This document shows positions 47,174-58,460 of a DNA stretch of 64,000 bases, piece after piece. Position numbers and translations under genes: made by a program. Below the pieces are notes generated by a model, which was given only the letters and a program-made list of their open reading frames with translations, ran no database searches and was not told the DNA's origin. Source of the DNA: Owenia fusiformis (taxonomy: Eukaryota > Annelida > Polychaeta > Sabellida > Oweniidae); the NCBI GenBank assembly GCA_903813345.2, contig CAIIXF020000008.1:33132867-33196866 (forward strand). Direction: 5' to 3'. Numbering within the stretch: the stretch's first letter is position 1; every line of letters begins with the position of its first letter.

Positions 47174-48237
47174 ATGGACTGTTGGTTGAATGGGGAGATT
47201 GGTTCAACTTCAAATGTCCAGAATGCCAACAACATTTTCCCGCCTACTACAGTACATGTTATCCAAACTTTCTTATTAGTCATATAAAAAAGCGTCACCA
47301 TAGGGGTTATTTTGTCAGTTGTATGGACTGCGGCATACGTCTGAAGTACCTCAACTACAAAAAGCATCGCTTGGCTTGTATGAATATCAAGCCATATAAA
47401 TGTTCGCACTGTGGTGAATCGTTTTCCTGTGGGAAGGCTTTGAAAATGCATTGCTATAAAAAGCATAGTGTGAATACAACTTATGACAGATCTGGAGAAG
47501 TTTGGAAGCCAAAAGTGTGGATTTGTAAAGTGTGTGATCGCACATTTAATTACCAACGAAACTTTGAGTATCACATGCTGAGTAAGCATAGCAGAGCTAA
47601 GAAGAAATTTAATTGTAACGAATGCACACTGTCCTATTTTACAAAGGCAAGATTGAGGCTTCACATTAGCCAAACTCATTGCCGGGATAACATTGTCTGT
47701 GACTTATGTGGCATGGAAATGATGTCAACCAAGTTGAGGTTCCACATGAAAACGGCGCATAAACCTAAAAGCAAATGTTTACATTGTTCTGAGACATTTC
47801 AAACTAACTTTCAACTTAAATTGCATGTTATGAAACACAAAGACTGTTTTGAGTCCATGAAAGAAGTTTTTCCACAATGTACATTATGTTTGAAAGTATT
47901 TTCTTCAAAATATAATTTTGACCTACATATGCTCGATACACATAACCCAGAGAAGAAATTCAAGTGCAGACAATGTGACAAAGCCTATTCTACAAAATAC
48001 AGATTACACGATCATGAGCAAAGTCACATTAAAAATTTAGCGTGTACATATTGTGGAAAAACTTTTGGTCGTCGAGGACATCTGAATGGTCATATGGAGA
48101 TTCATTTAGGCCTCACGTACAAATGTGAAGTGTGTGGTAAATGTTTTAAACACAAGAGTCATCTTAATTCGCATAAACACAAAGGGATCAAATGTACTAG
48201 TAATCCTAAAAAATCAAATGATAAAGTCCAAAACTGA
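47174..48237 (+). CDS. Exon M: C2H2 zinc-finger terminal exon (group 3)
   Basis: Near-duplicate of exon J, about 354 residues, entering at TTTGTTTCAG (AG 47172-47173) in the shared phase with DGLLVEWGDWFNFKCPEC. Fingers 1 and 2 are identical to J; from finger 3 on there are about 28 residue changes, often in finger helices (FSCGKALKMH against YTYGKALKMH; FTKARLRLH against FTKERLRHH; GHLNGH against GHLNFH). All ligands present in J are kept, which argues for continued function. A candidate poly(A) signal lies at 48827, about 590 bp downstream. It is the last zinc-finger exon before the palindromic insertion. Confidence 0.86.
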
Positions 48238-48892
48238 AAACGTCCATCTTTGTACCAACTTTTTTTGTTTTCTTGATTTTATTTCAGTAATATTTTTCAA
48301 AAAGTTGGCTGGTTTTGATGAAGCCAAAGTTTATCAGTTATACTTTTATATAGGTTGGCTCAAAATCATGCTGGTTGGTTGGTTGAGGGCAAGCTGGCCA
48401 AAGGAACACGTACGTTATCGCAAACAATTTCAGATGATTCTAATTTTTCTTGTTAATATTTTCTGTTTAATATTTTCCGGGTGTATATTTTAGACTCATT
48501 CATTATCTCCAAGAAAAGTACATAAAACCATAATTAAGTAAACAGATTAAGTGATATTAAAGGAGCAATGGACCAATCAACATACTTTTTCAAAAAGGTT
48601 TACCTAAGTGCAACCGTTATCATATTGTTGAATGCACAATTATAATGTGCTTTAAGACATGTTCTATTTCCTAAAAGGAAAAATGGATTCCCCATGGACT
48701 TTAAAGATACTGAATTTGGATGTCCAAAATTAGCTATAACCAATGGATAGCATGCGTTTTCTCAATGGGGAAATTAAATGGGAACACTAATCTTAGGAGA
48801 ATTGAGTTTTCCTTTCAAGAACTTAAAATAAAGAATAGTAATGCATTAAACATTGTAAAAATGCTTCTATGAATGTTCATCTCTCTGGTAGT
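48238..48892. other. Exon M 3' flank
   Basis: Non-coding; matches the exon J flank as far as TTAAAGATACTGAATTT (48717), then is unique. AATAAA at 48827-48832. Ends at the left boundary of the palindrome. Confidence 0.55.
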
Positions 48893-48939
48893 AATGTACA
48901 AAGTTGTTGATTTTCTTTCTCAGAGAATATTTATTTTTA

Positions 48940-48985
48940 TTATTTGACGTTTCATAGGATGTCCATCCTACTTCTTCAGAAATAA
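48940..48985 (-). ncRNA. Hammerhead-ribozyme-like motif (left arm)
   Basis: Minus-strand order: stem I strand TTATTT, core CTGAAGA, stem II TAGGAT/ATCCTA with GGAC loop, GAAA, ACGT as stem III, GTC cleavage triplet, stem I strand AAATAA. Identical to the right-arm copy. Hammerheads are known from Penelope-like elements. Confidence 0.65.
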
Positions 48986-49234
48986 AATTATATTTGAATC
49001 AAACTGAAATAATTAATTATTACATAACAATGAGACAAATAGCAACCGTTACTATAGAAAATTTCATTTATGTTACAATTAAACAATTAATTGAGAAAAA
49101 TAGCAACCGTTACCATAAAAAGCTTCAATGATGTAATATACAATTAAAAACGTTACTAAGGTATTACACAACATACCACCTAGAAACGACACTAAGACAT
49201 TATGAATATGAATATATAAACTATAACATCTTAA

Positions 49235-50416
49235 AATAGACGGGATCCAGTGTGTAACCCTGATCCCTGTTTAATTCTGGACTTTTAAGTTTAATATGGA
49301 TTGCTTCTTTGATTTTTCTTTTTAACCAGTGTTTTTCATTATCAATAACCGATACACCTGTCCAATTTATTTCATGTTCTTTATTGATAGAATGTTCCAT
49401 AATGGCTGAAGCTATATCTGTCCATTGGAAGATACGGTGACCCTCTTGTGCTCCTTTACTCTACATTCCAAATCCCGCCCTGTCTCACCAATGTAACACT
49501 GACTACAATCTCCACATTCAACTTTATATATTACACCTGCCTTTTTCTCATCTTCAACCTTGTCTTTCAAATGGACCAATTTATTCCTTAAAGTCATTGT
49601 AGATGAAAAGCATACTCTAATATTGTGTTTACTTAATATCCTTCGTAACCGTTCTGAGAGGCCTTTAACGTATGGTAACACAACCGTGCAAACTGGCTCT
49701 GGTAAATTATCTCTATTTCTTCTATTACGGCTCCTAACATCACATTGTTTAATGAACCACTCTGGATACCCACATTCTTTTAATGACTTCACGATCTGTT
49801 CTTTTTCTTTCAACAAATCTTCAGATCTAGTACTAACCAAACTGGCCCTCTTGAACAACGTATTCACTATACCTGCCTTTGTAGCCAACGTGTGATTAGA
49901 ATTATAATTTAAGTACTGATTAGTATGCGTTTTCTTTTTGTATACTGTCAAAGACACTGATCCATCCATCTCACATTTAACTAATGTATCTAAAAACGGC
50001 AGATTATTGTCAACACTTTCCTCAAATGTAAATTCTATCTTAGGATTTTGTGAATTCAAATGTGTAGTAAAATCACGAACATCTGATTGTTTTATTACAG
50101 TGAAGGTATCGTCCACATATCTGTACCAACATTTAGGGGGTTCGTTTGCAGACAACAGAGCTCTTTGCTCTAAGTCCTCCATGAATAAATTTGCTACTAC
50201 TGGCGATAATGGTGATCCCATCGCTGCTCCATCCTTCTGTACATAATAACTACCATCAAATTGAAAATATGTAGTTGTCAAGCAAAACCGCAATAACATC
50301 AAGATGTCATCAATGTCCATTTTTGTCCTACCCTTCAGACTGTCATCTTGCTCTAATTTTCTTTTGATGATACTTAAAGATTCCTCAATCGGAACTGACG
50401 TAAATAGCGATTTCAC
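49235..50416 (-). mobile_element. Penelope-like element, reverse transcriptase + GIY-YIG, left copy
   Basis: A 334-codon frame (50416-49412) carries FTSVPIEES, DGAAMGSPLSPVVANLF (template-grip block), WYRYVDDTF (catalytic YVDD), NNLPFLDTLV and, at the C-terminus, GVIYKVECGDCSQCYIGETGR, a GIY-YIG nuclease with its paired Cys. The nuclease domain continues in another frame to about 49235 (KHWLKRKIKEA-like), so the coding region is interrupted once. The N-terminal part of the polymerase is missing at the junction with the minisatellite. It seems identical in protein to the right-arm copy. Such elements reverse-transcribe their RNA at a nicked target. Confidence 0.88.
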
Positions 50417-50510
50417 GTCAAACGACTATGGTGTAAATTCTGTGTCAAAAGTTTACAGACATAATTTCGCAATTTAGGTGCACGAAAATGTACGATTTCG
50501 TGTGCTCTTT

Positions 50511-50920
50511 ATTCCAGACGCTCTGAAAGCGAACGCTCTCAATTCCTGACGCTAATGTTCTATTCCAGACGCTATTTACCTATTCCCGACGCTATCTATT
50601 TTGGACGCTCTGAAACCGAACGCTATCTATTCAGGACGCTCCATTCTGGACGCTCACTATTAAACCGGACGCTATCGATTCCAGACGCTCCATTCTGGAC
50701 GCTCACTATTAAACCGGACGCTATATATTCCAGACGCTCTATTCCAGACGCTCCATTCTGGACGCTCCATTCTGGACGCTATTTAACCGGTCGCTTTCTG
50801 CAATCAGGACGCTCTATTCTGGACGCTATTTAACCGATCGCTTTCTGCAATCAGGACGCTCTATTCTGGACGCTATTTAACCCGACGCTTGTATTCAGGA
50901 CGCTCCATTCTGGACGCTCG
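50511..50920. repeat. GGACGCTC minisatellite (left arm)
   Basis: About two dozen near-copies of units of 14-17 bases such as TTCTGGACGCTCCA and TTCCAGACGCTATT, with occasional AACCGGACGCTA. It is the inverted copy of 60130-60540. A 92-codon frame over it merely repeats the unit (IPDAPFWTL) and is not taken as a gene. Confidence 0.85.
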
Positions 50921-51581
50921 ATGACATTAACCAAAAGCTCTCCACTCTTATTCTGATTGATATATCATGAACGTATTGCATTAACCCCGACCTCAACATA
51001 TCACATCAAGGGCAATACAATATTAAACACGCGCTTCTATCATATCGTAGTAAAGTCTCGAACATTTTCAAAAGATGGCGTATATTAGCACTTTTGATAT
51101 TAAGTTTACGAATTTACTTTATAGATCATGAACGTAGATTGCATTAACACTGTCAACAAAATCTCTTATCAAGAGCAATGAAGTATTTAACAAGCACATC
51201 TTACATATCATATCATTTGTTGCGGTAGACCTTCGGATTTGTTTTGTTTAGTAACATTACATAATTGGATTAGCTCAATATATGTAAGCTAGGGGTGGTA
51301 GCATATATTTAAAAATGGCTATGGCAATCATTGGTCAAAAATCGTAGGAAATATATGCCATTTTCCTGGGGCTAGTTTACCCACAAACGATTCATTTTGA
51401 GCAATTTATATCTAACCAAACTATTCGACAGATATGTTACTTTCAAATTAAAAGCATAAATAAACATACTTTTGCTTTTTTAGTCATTTATTTATGGAAC
51501 AAATCTCACGTTACTGCCAACTCTAAAAGCTAGAGTTTCGCATTCGTCTATGGTAGGTCTAAGGTGGATAAATGGGTCTTT

Positions 51582-53540
51582 GGTGGTTCAGGTGATTTGT
51601 TTAATGTTTCAGCTTTCCTTTGGTAGGTATATGTATCATGTTGCCTTTTGGTAGTATATCTTGTTGTTGAGATATTAACTTAAATGTTCCGTTTAGTGGT
51701 CCGTATTTCAAATATTCCGATTTTCTTGTATTTGGTTTTTATCGAATGGGTGTATGCGTATTGGTTAATTGTATAGGGGTATGGACAGTTCGGTGTTGAA
51801 ATTTGGTTCGGTTGTTTTGTTCATTGCGCTTCATTGTCATGTGTATTTTGTGTTGATATCGTGTGTGTTCGAAGAGGCATTAACTTGTTCGTGTATGGTT
51901 GTATTTTTTATTTTTCGGCATTTTGCGATATTTTCGATTTGTTAAGTTGGTGTGAGTTTGGCGGTGTCTCGGGTCGGTCTATTGTGTGTAAATTACATTT
52001 TGGTGGTTCAGGAAATCTGTTTTATGTTTTAGCTTTCAGTTGGTATATGTATTATGTTGTTAGCATATCTTGTTGTTGAGATATTAACTTGAGTGTGGGG
52101 TATGATGGTCCGCTTTTCAAATATTTCGATTTTCTATATTCGGTGTTTATCGAATGGGTGTATGCGTATTGGTTAATTGCATCAGGGTATGGTCAGTTCA
52201 ATGTTGAGATTTAATTTTGGTTGTTTTGTTCATTGTTTTAGCTTCATGGTCAGGTATATTCTATGTTCATACTGTGCGTATGAGAAGAGTTGTTAACTTG
52301 TTCGTGTTTGGTCGTGTTTTTTGGTGTTTTCCGCATTTTGCGGTATTTTCGATTTGTTATAAGCTGGTGTGAGTTTGGTGGTGTCTAGGGTGGGTCTATG
52401 GTGGGTGAATTACTCAGATGCGAGTAGGTAGTTACCAGTTTCGCCACCAGGTGGCTGAGTCGGGGGAAATAACATGGCAGGGTATTACAAAATTCCCTTA
52501 AACTTGAATATTCATCAGTTTTAGTGGTTCAGTTTTCATATTACCTTTTTGTATCTGATAGTTATACAAATTAAAATATGCCCAGTAAAAGAAAATATTA
52601 TCTGCCCAACATAAGAAAAGATATTTCACTTTTTGTGATTTTACAACATGGGCTCTATGGGGAATTTCCCCGACCTAGAAGTCACATTTTCAAAGAAAAT
52701 TAAATTTTCAAAGTTGATTAACTCTTTTCAAAACCACATTTCTAGATGTAATTCTACATGTAGATTCCAAATATGACATCAGTTTGACTGAATTTTGGAT
52801 TTTTGATGACGTAAATTAAGATTGTTTCTACTCACATCTAGTCTATTGTTTTTTTGTTGGTTCAAGTGGCTTGTTCAATACTCTAGCTTTTTGTTGGTGT
52901 GTGTATTATGTTGGTTGCATATTTTGTTGTTGAGATATTAACTTGAATGTAGGGTTTAATAGTCCGAATTTCAAATATTTTGATTTTCCCATGTTTGTGT
53001 TTTATCGGAAGGGTGTATGCGTATTGGTTAATTGTGTCAGGGTGTGGTTGGTTTATTGTTTGGTTTGGTTGTATTGTTTTTCTTTAGCCTCTATTGTGAG
53101 GTATTTTTTGTGTTGATAGTGTGTGTGTTGAGGGAGTTATCAACTTGTTTGCGCATAACCCTTTTTTGATTTGATCTGAGTTTTGTGGTGTTTTGATTTG
53201 TGTATGTGGTGTTGGTTTGGTGGCGTGTGTAGTACGCATGTGGTGGGCTAATTTGTTTTTCGATGGTTTGGTTGTTTTGCGATTTGTTTTGGCTTCGTGT
53301 TGCTGTGTGTGTTGTGTTGTTGGCATGTCTTGTTGTTAAGATATCAACTTGATTTTGGGTGCCGTCTTCCCGTTTATGGATATTCTTGTTTTCCGTGTGT
53401 TGCGGAATTGTTGTCGGTTTTATAGAAAGATGTCGCTCTTTGTTAATTCGTTTGGTTACAAGGGGCGATATTTTTTAAGATTGGTAGGTAAGGTTGCTGT
53501 CGGTGAGTTCGAAGTGTACACGCATTGTTCATGCAGTCTG
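51582..53540. repeat. GT-rich 420-bp tandem repeat, about 4.5 units
   Basis: Units start TTGGTGGTTCAGG at 51581 and 52001 (period 420), then near 52860 and 53260 after a MITE insertion. Landmarks are TTGTTGTTGAGATATTAACTT and GGGTGTATGCGTATTGG. Strongly purine/pyrimidine skewed (G+T on this strand). Part of it recurs inverted at 57845-58460. Confidence 0.75.
52415..52839. mobile_element. MITE family 1, copy 3 (about 425 bp)
   Basis: CAGATGCGAGTAGGTAG to CTACTCACATCT plus AGTCTATTG. Inserted at a unit boundary of the 420-bp repeat. It is diverged from the array copies at 38237 and 46073 but shares the ends and the GTTACCAG...CGCCACCAGG start. Confidence 0.8.
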
Positions 53541-53544
53541 TGAA

Positions 53545-55560
53545 CAAGTGGTGAGGGGTCTCTGTGTGGGGACCTGGGAGACATAATCTAGTCGCCTTAG
53601 TTTCCCTAAACTATCACATGTCTAATATGTGACAAGAGTAGTATATGTCAGTAAATAAGGCGTAAGATACTAGTATTGTTCGTATACCCTAGAGATAATA
53701 TTGTTTTTGTTTTTTGTGTAGGCGGACACGGAAGGATGGATATTGTGTCATTTGACTTGCGGCTAGCCTACCATTCCCGTTGGTTAACATGGGAATGTCG
53801 ATTTTCAAAAATTCATCAAAATCATCAATCTTCGACTCATTGTAATGAAGGAAAAAATTGAGAAAATTTGGAGGTATTGGAAATAAAGTCAAATTACGTT
53901 TCCATCAATAGTATATTAAGTATTTTCATCGCAGGTTAAGTAAATAAAAATTAAAAGGTAAAGAGGCTTTAACACGTAGTTCAATGGGGGGGGCTAAGGT
54001 TGCCAAACTTATGGAGGGGAGTGTATGTCATGCAATATGTATTAATGGTGAGAGGTCTCGTTTGAGGGGCCTGGGAGACAAGGTCTAGTAGTTAAGCTTC
54101 CCCTAACCACCGTTAGTACTCATGTGACGGGTAGTGTATTGGTAGATCCTACCTGTAGCTATAGTGTAATGACATTGGTGTGTTATTTTCTATCTTCATG
54201 ATCATTTACGTAGGAGAGACAATCTGAACCCGGGATTTCGAACAGGAGAATATGCGATGGAACTGTCTGAAAGGAATACATAGGCCTGGCAAATCAGATC
54301 GGAGGGGCAACCCCCCCCCCCCCCTGGAGTTGACTTTTTGTTAATATGAAAAATGCATTTGTATTAACAGGGTACCTACTCACTCATCAACTTCATGTTA
54401 AGGCTCCTTTTTAATATGGCACATACCTCATCAACCCCCTACGTAGGCTTTACTTTTAATAGGGTACCTACCCCCACAAAATTATAAATAAATCCATGGG
54501 CTTTCAACTCTCTTGAAAGCCAATAGTCTATCTGATTGCTAAAAACTTTGTAAATGAATCGGTCCATGTATGTTTTACCTAAATTTAATAAACTGTATAC
54601 AAACTATTTCATTAAAAGTAAATAATCAAAACATAAGACGGGATCATATCAGAATTTCACTCAGGGAAATAAGAAATGTTTTCTTTTGGCAAATTATTGG
54701 GGATTATGAAATTGTCTCTCCAAATAACTAAATATCCGCAACTTTGTCTCATTTGCTTGTTTTTCCTCTTTTATGAAACAGCATCGTGTGTTAATTTATT
54801 ATAGCTCACCACACATCTATAAAAGTTTTTTTTTATTTTGGCAAATCAATTTCACATTTATGGGTGAAGTTTCGAGATCTTCCATTTGTGTACGAGAGGA
54901 AAACTTAACATCTAAATTCCCCGTACGCGTAAATACCCCCATAACGTATTAGTATACAGCTTGGCATGTGAAATATTCTCCAAATGAAACAAAGCAGTTC
55001 TAAGAAGGACTTATGTTGGCTGTTTTACATGCATTCTTTGAACAATCACTCTCTCAATAATGTTTTCAGGATCATTATAAACGGATTACTTTATCTCCAA
55101 GACAATTTCAACAAACTGGAATTTACAAAACTCCCCTTATTTCTTAAAAAATGGACTGGTCCAGTTGACTCATCTGGAGCCGCTATATTGTTAGCCCACA
55201 TGGTGAGATATTGCAATCACTCGCTTGTCCGTCCGTCCGTCTGTCTGTCCGTCTGTCCGTGGACAAAATTTCCGGTTTAGTTTTAGGAGTGATGACTTAG
55301 ACCATGTCTTGAGACCCGCCCGTTGTGAACACGCATCAAGTCATGCAATCTGTGTCAAATGGTGAGCGGTCTCGTTTAGGGGACCTGGGAGACATAGTCT
55401 AGTGTCTAAGCTTCCCCGAACCACCGTCAGTGATTATTTGACAGGTAGAGTATATTTAGTTGATCCTCGGATGGTGACATTGGTAGTGTCACTCCTATTG
55501 TCATTTTCGTAGAGAAAGGCCGGACATCCCGATCCAGTAGTGGATCTTCTCCCTTACTTT
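53545..55560. repeat. Spacer with GTCTC...CCTGGGAGACA repeats
   Basis: Copies of an approximately 190-bp unit (GGTCTC...GGGACCTGGGAGACA, CTAGT, AAGCTTCCCCTAACCACCGT, then GTAGATCCT) lie near 53545-53700, 54046-54250 and 55355-55545; an inverted copy is at 58575-58800. Between them is AT-rich DNA with a C run (54310) and, at 55220-55260, a CCGTCCGTCTGTC tract like that of the element at 128. No gene recognised. Confidence 0.5.
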
Positions 55561-57480
55561 TGAGTCAGAGTAAGGGCTCAAGATGTTTCGAATGGTTGGT
55601 GGTCCATGATTTGTTCTTCATCAGCATCCTAATGAGGGGGAGAGGGAGAGGGGATGGGTTGTCCCCGATTTGATTTTGTTTTGGGATTGTCTCCAGTTGG
55701 AGACAGTTAGTTGGGTACTAAGTAAATTGGTATCATAGTTTGGTTGTGTTTGCAGATTGTGCCTGATTGTATTTAATAGAAGTGTAGTTTAATTGATTCA
55801 GTATCGGGTTGTGACTGACTCCGTTGCGGTGGATGGTGTCAGGTTGTGTTTTGATGATTTAACAATGGGTTGATTTGAGTTCTGTCTCGTTGGCTATGTT
55901 GTGTTGTGTTGGTCTGTTGTTTGGTTGTGCTCGATTGTGTTAGTTTGATAGTCGATTGTGTTTTGGTGTTTGTTTGTCTGGTTGAGCCTGGATGTGTTGT
56001 GTAAGTTTGGTATCGGGTTGTGTCTCATTAAGTTATGTTAATTTCAAAGTGGTTGTGTTTTGTTGTAATTACTCAGATGCGAGTAGCTAGTTACCAGTTT
56101 CGCCACCAGGTGGCTGATTCGGGGGAAATAACATGGCAGGGTATTACAAAGTTCCCTTAAATCTGAATATTCATCAATTTTAGTGGTTTACTAAATTATA
56201 TTACCCTTATGTATGTTATATCCAGTAAAGGAAAATATTATCTGCCCAACACAAGAAAAGATATTTCACTTTTTGGGATTTTACAACATAGGGTCTATGG
56301 GGAATCTTCCCGACCTAGTTAAGTCACAAGAAAATTAAATTTTGAAAGTTGATAAACTTTTTTCAAAACCACATTTCTAGATGTAATTTTTTCACGTAGA
56401 TTCCAAATATGACATCAGATTGACTGAATTTTGAATTTTTGATGACGAAAATCAAGATTATTCCTTCTCGCATCTAGTCTATTGTGTTGTGTTGGTCGGG
56501 TAGCGGGTTGCACCCAGTAGGATGAAGTATCTGGTTGTGTCCGATTGTGTTGCGTGATTGGTGTTGTTTTCAGAGAGTGTTGGTTGGGTGTTTTGGTATT
56601 CCAGTTTGGTTGTGCCTGATTGTGTTTTGATTGTTTTGTGTAAAATTGTGTTGTGCTACATCAACAATTGGTTGTGTTTTGGTTTTGATGTTTTATTATT
56701 TGGTTGTGCCAAATTGTGTTGCGTATATTTGACAATTGGTTGTGTTTTCAGATTTTAAAATAAGGTTGTAGTATTGGGTTGTGCCGTATTGTGTTGTTTG
56801 CTTGTAGTTGGGTTGTGTCTGGTTGTTTTGTTTTAGCCTGGTATCGAGTTGTACTTCATTGTGTTATGTTAATTTTAAAATGCGTTGTGTTATGTTGTGA
56901 TTGTGTTATGCTGGTCGGGGGTAGGTTGTGCCCAGTAGGGCGAGGTATCTGGTTGAGTCCGATTGTGTTGTGTGGTTGGTTGTGCCTGATCGTTGAATGA
57001 TGGGTGGTGGCGAGTTGTGCCCGATTATGTTACGATAGGTGGTCGGTTGTGCCTAGTCGGGTGGGGTATTTTGTTGTGTTCGGTTGTGTTGTGTGATTGT
57101 TGCAATCTCTAGTTCGAGAAAGTTGGTTGTCTGTGTTTGGATTTTTAGTTTGGTTGTTCCTGATTGTGTTTTGATAGTTTAGTTTTGTTGTGTGGTTGTG
57201 CCAAATTGTGATGTGCTAATTTGACAGTGGGTTGTGTTCTTGGTAACTGTGAGTTAAGTTGCGTTCTAATTCTTCTGACACTGGTTGGTTTGCGTTGTTG
57301 GTGATCTTATGGGTTGTGCTTAGTTGTAATGGTTGGTTGTGATAGGTTATGTATTAAGTAGCAGGTTATGCCGAATTGTATTTTGGTGTATCGGGGAGTT
57401 TAGATACACGTTAGGGGTATTAAAGTGTAGTTATATTCGTTAATTCTTGGTAGAGTCAATAGTTAAATGTATTTGTGTAC
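55560..57480. repeat. GT-rich degenerate minisatellite region
   Basis: Almost entirely variations of GGTTGTGCCTGATTGTGTTGTG with short irregular periods. Broken by MITE copy 4. Frames here read as low-complexity Val/Leu/Cys strings and are not supported as genes. Confidence 0.65.
56074..56475. mobile_element. MITE family 1, copy 4 (about 402 bp)
   Basis: CAGATGCGAGTAGCTAG to CTTCTCGCATCT plus AGTCTATTG. As in copy 3, the left flank ends ATTACT, suggesting a preferred target or a slightly longer true left end. Confidence 0.8.
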
Positions 57481-57840
57481 ATTATTAGTATATGCGATAG
57501 GTTTGGTACCTATTCATACACAGTGAGATCTCTAGTGTGAGAAGTACACCTTGTATGATGGGCGTTAGCCTTTCGTTGTTCTTTGGTTCTGAAGATATAG
57601 TTTCTTGTTGTTCATTGAATCTCAGAATCTCAGAATGTGGCAGTTTAGTTCGGCACTCTTCTTTATATAATATTGCGCGGACGTTAGAGAACAAGTTTCC
57701 GGTTTTTGGGAATGCCTGTGAAGTGAACGGTTGCTCGGAAATGTGTGTTTCTTGCCTGTTTTGTATCTTTTATAGTTTCTGTTGCGGTGAGTCAATTCAG
57801 ATGAAGTTTGTTACATCTTCTTAGTTAGGCTTAAAACTTA
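57481..57840. other. Unassigned stretch with a 95-codon open frame
   Basis: A + frame (57537-57824) is Cys- and Ser-rich and matches nothing I know. It has no splice or promoter context that I can defend, so no gene is called. Confidence 0.25.
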
Positions 57841-57844
57841 AACA

Positions 57845-58460
57845 ATAAACCAACCACACCCAGACACAATTAACCAATACGCATACACCCTCCCGATAAA
57901 ACACAAATATGGGAAAATCAAAATATTTGAAATTCGGACCATTAAACCCTACATTCAAGTTAATATCTCAACAACAAGATATGCCACCAACATAATACAC
58001 ACACCAACAGAAAGCTAAAGAATTAAACAAGCCACTTGAACCAACAAAAAAACCAATTTACCCACCATAGACCCACCCTAGACACCACCAAACTCACATC
58101 ACAAAACATCACAAAACTCACAAAAAGCAATTTACCCACTTTAGACCTACCATAGACACCGCCAAACGCACACTAACTCAACAAATTGAAAATACCGCAA
58201 AATGCCACAAAATACAACGGAACACGAACAAGCCAACAACCCTTTATATACAAACAATATCAACATGTAACATACATGACCATATGGCTTAACCAAAAAA
58301 CCAAACCAAACTTTAACAATAAACTGACGACGCCCTTATGCAATAAACCAATACGCATAAACACCCCCCCGCCAAAAACGAATACGGGAAACCTATTAAA
58401 ATACAACTGAATGATAGAACTAAAACAGCATCCATTATTCACAATCAAATCACAAACAAC
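57845..58460. repeat. Inverted copy of the 420-bp GT repeat (CA-rich here)
   Basis: AACCAATACGCATACACCCT and AAGTTAATATCTCAACAACA are reverse complements of the landmarks in 51582-53540; about one and a half units. It gives the spacer partial mirror symmetry. Confidence 0.75.

Larger units (their letters stand above)
48893..51482. repeat. Left arm of the 13.6-kb palindrome
   Basis: Reverse complement of 59570-62488, starting AATGTACAAAGTTGTTGATT. Outside in: hammerhead-like motif, Penelope-like reverse transcriptase on the minus strand, GGACGCTC minisatellite, then a diverged inner part with TTGTTGCGGTAGACC. About 326 bp shorter than the right arm because it lacks the hairpin at 60624-60949. 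Confidence 0.85.

Noticed and set aside
3049-48237. CRISPR-like or bacterial operon reading of the repeated blocks
   Set aside because: Repeats are kilobase-scale, finger-coding and bounded by splice sites; no ribosome-binding sites, operons or short direct-repeat arrays.
50555-50833. 92-codon frame coding repeated IPDAPFWTL-like peptides, mirrored at 60217-60495
   Set aside because: It follows directly from the minisatellite unit length; no start context, no known protein, and the mirrored copy is explained by the palindrome.
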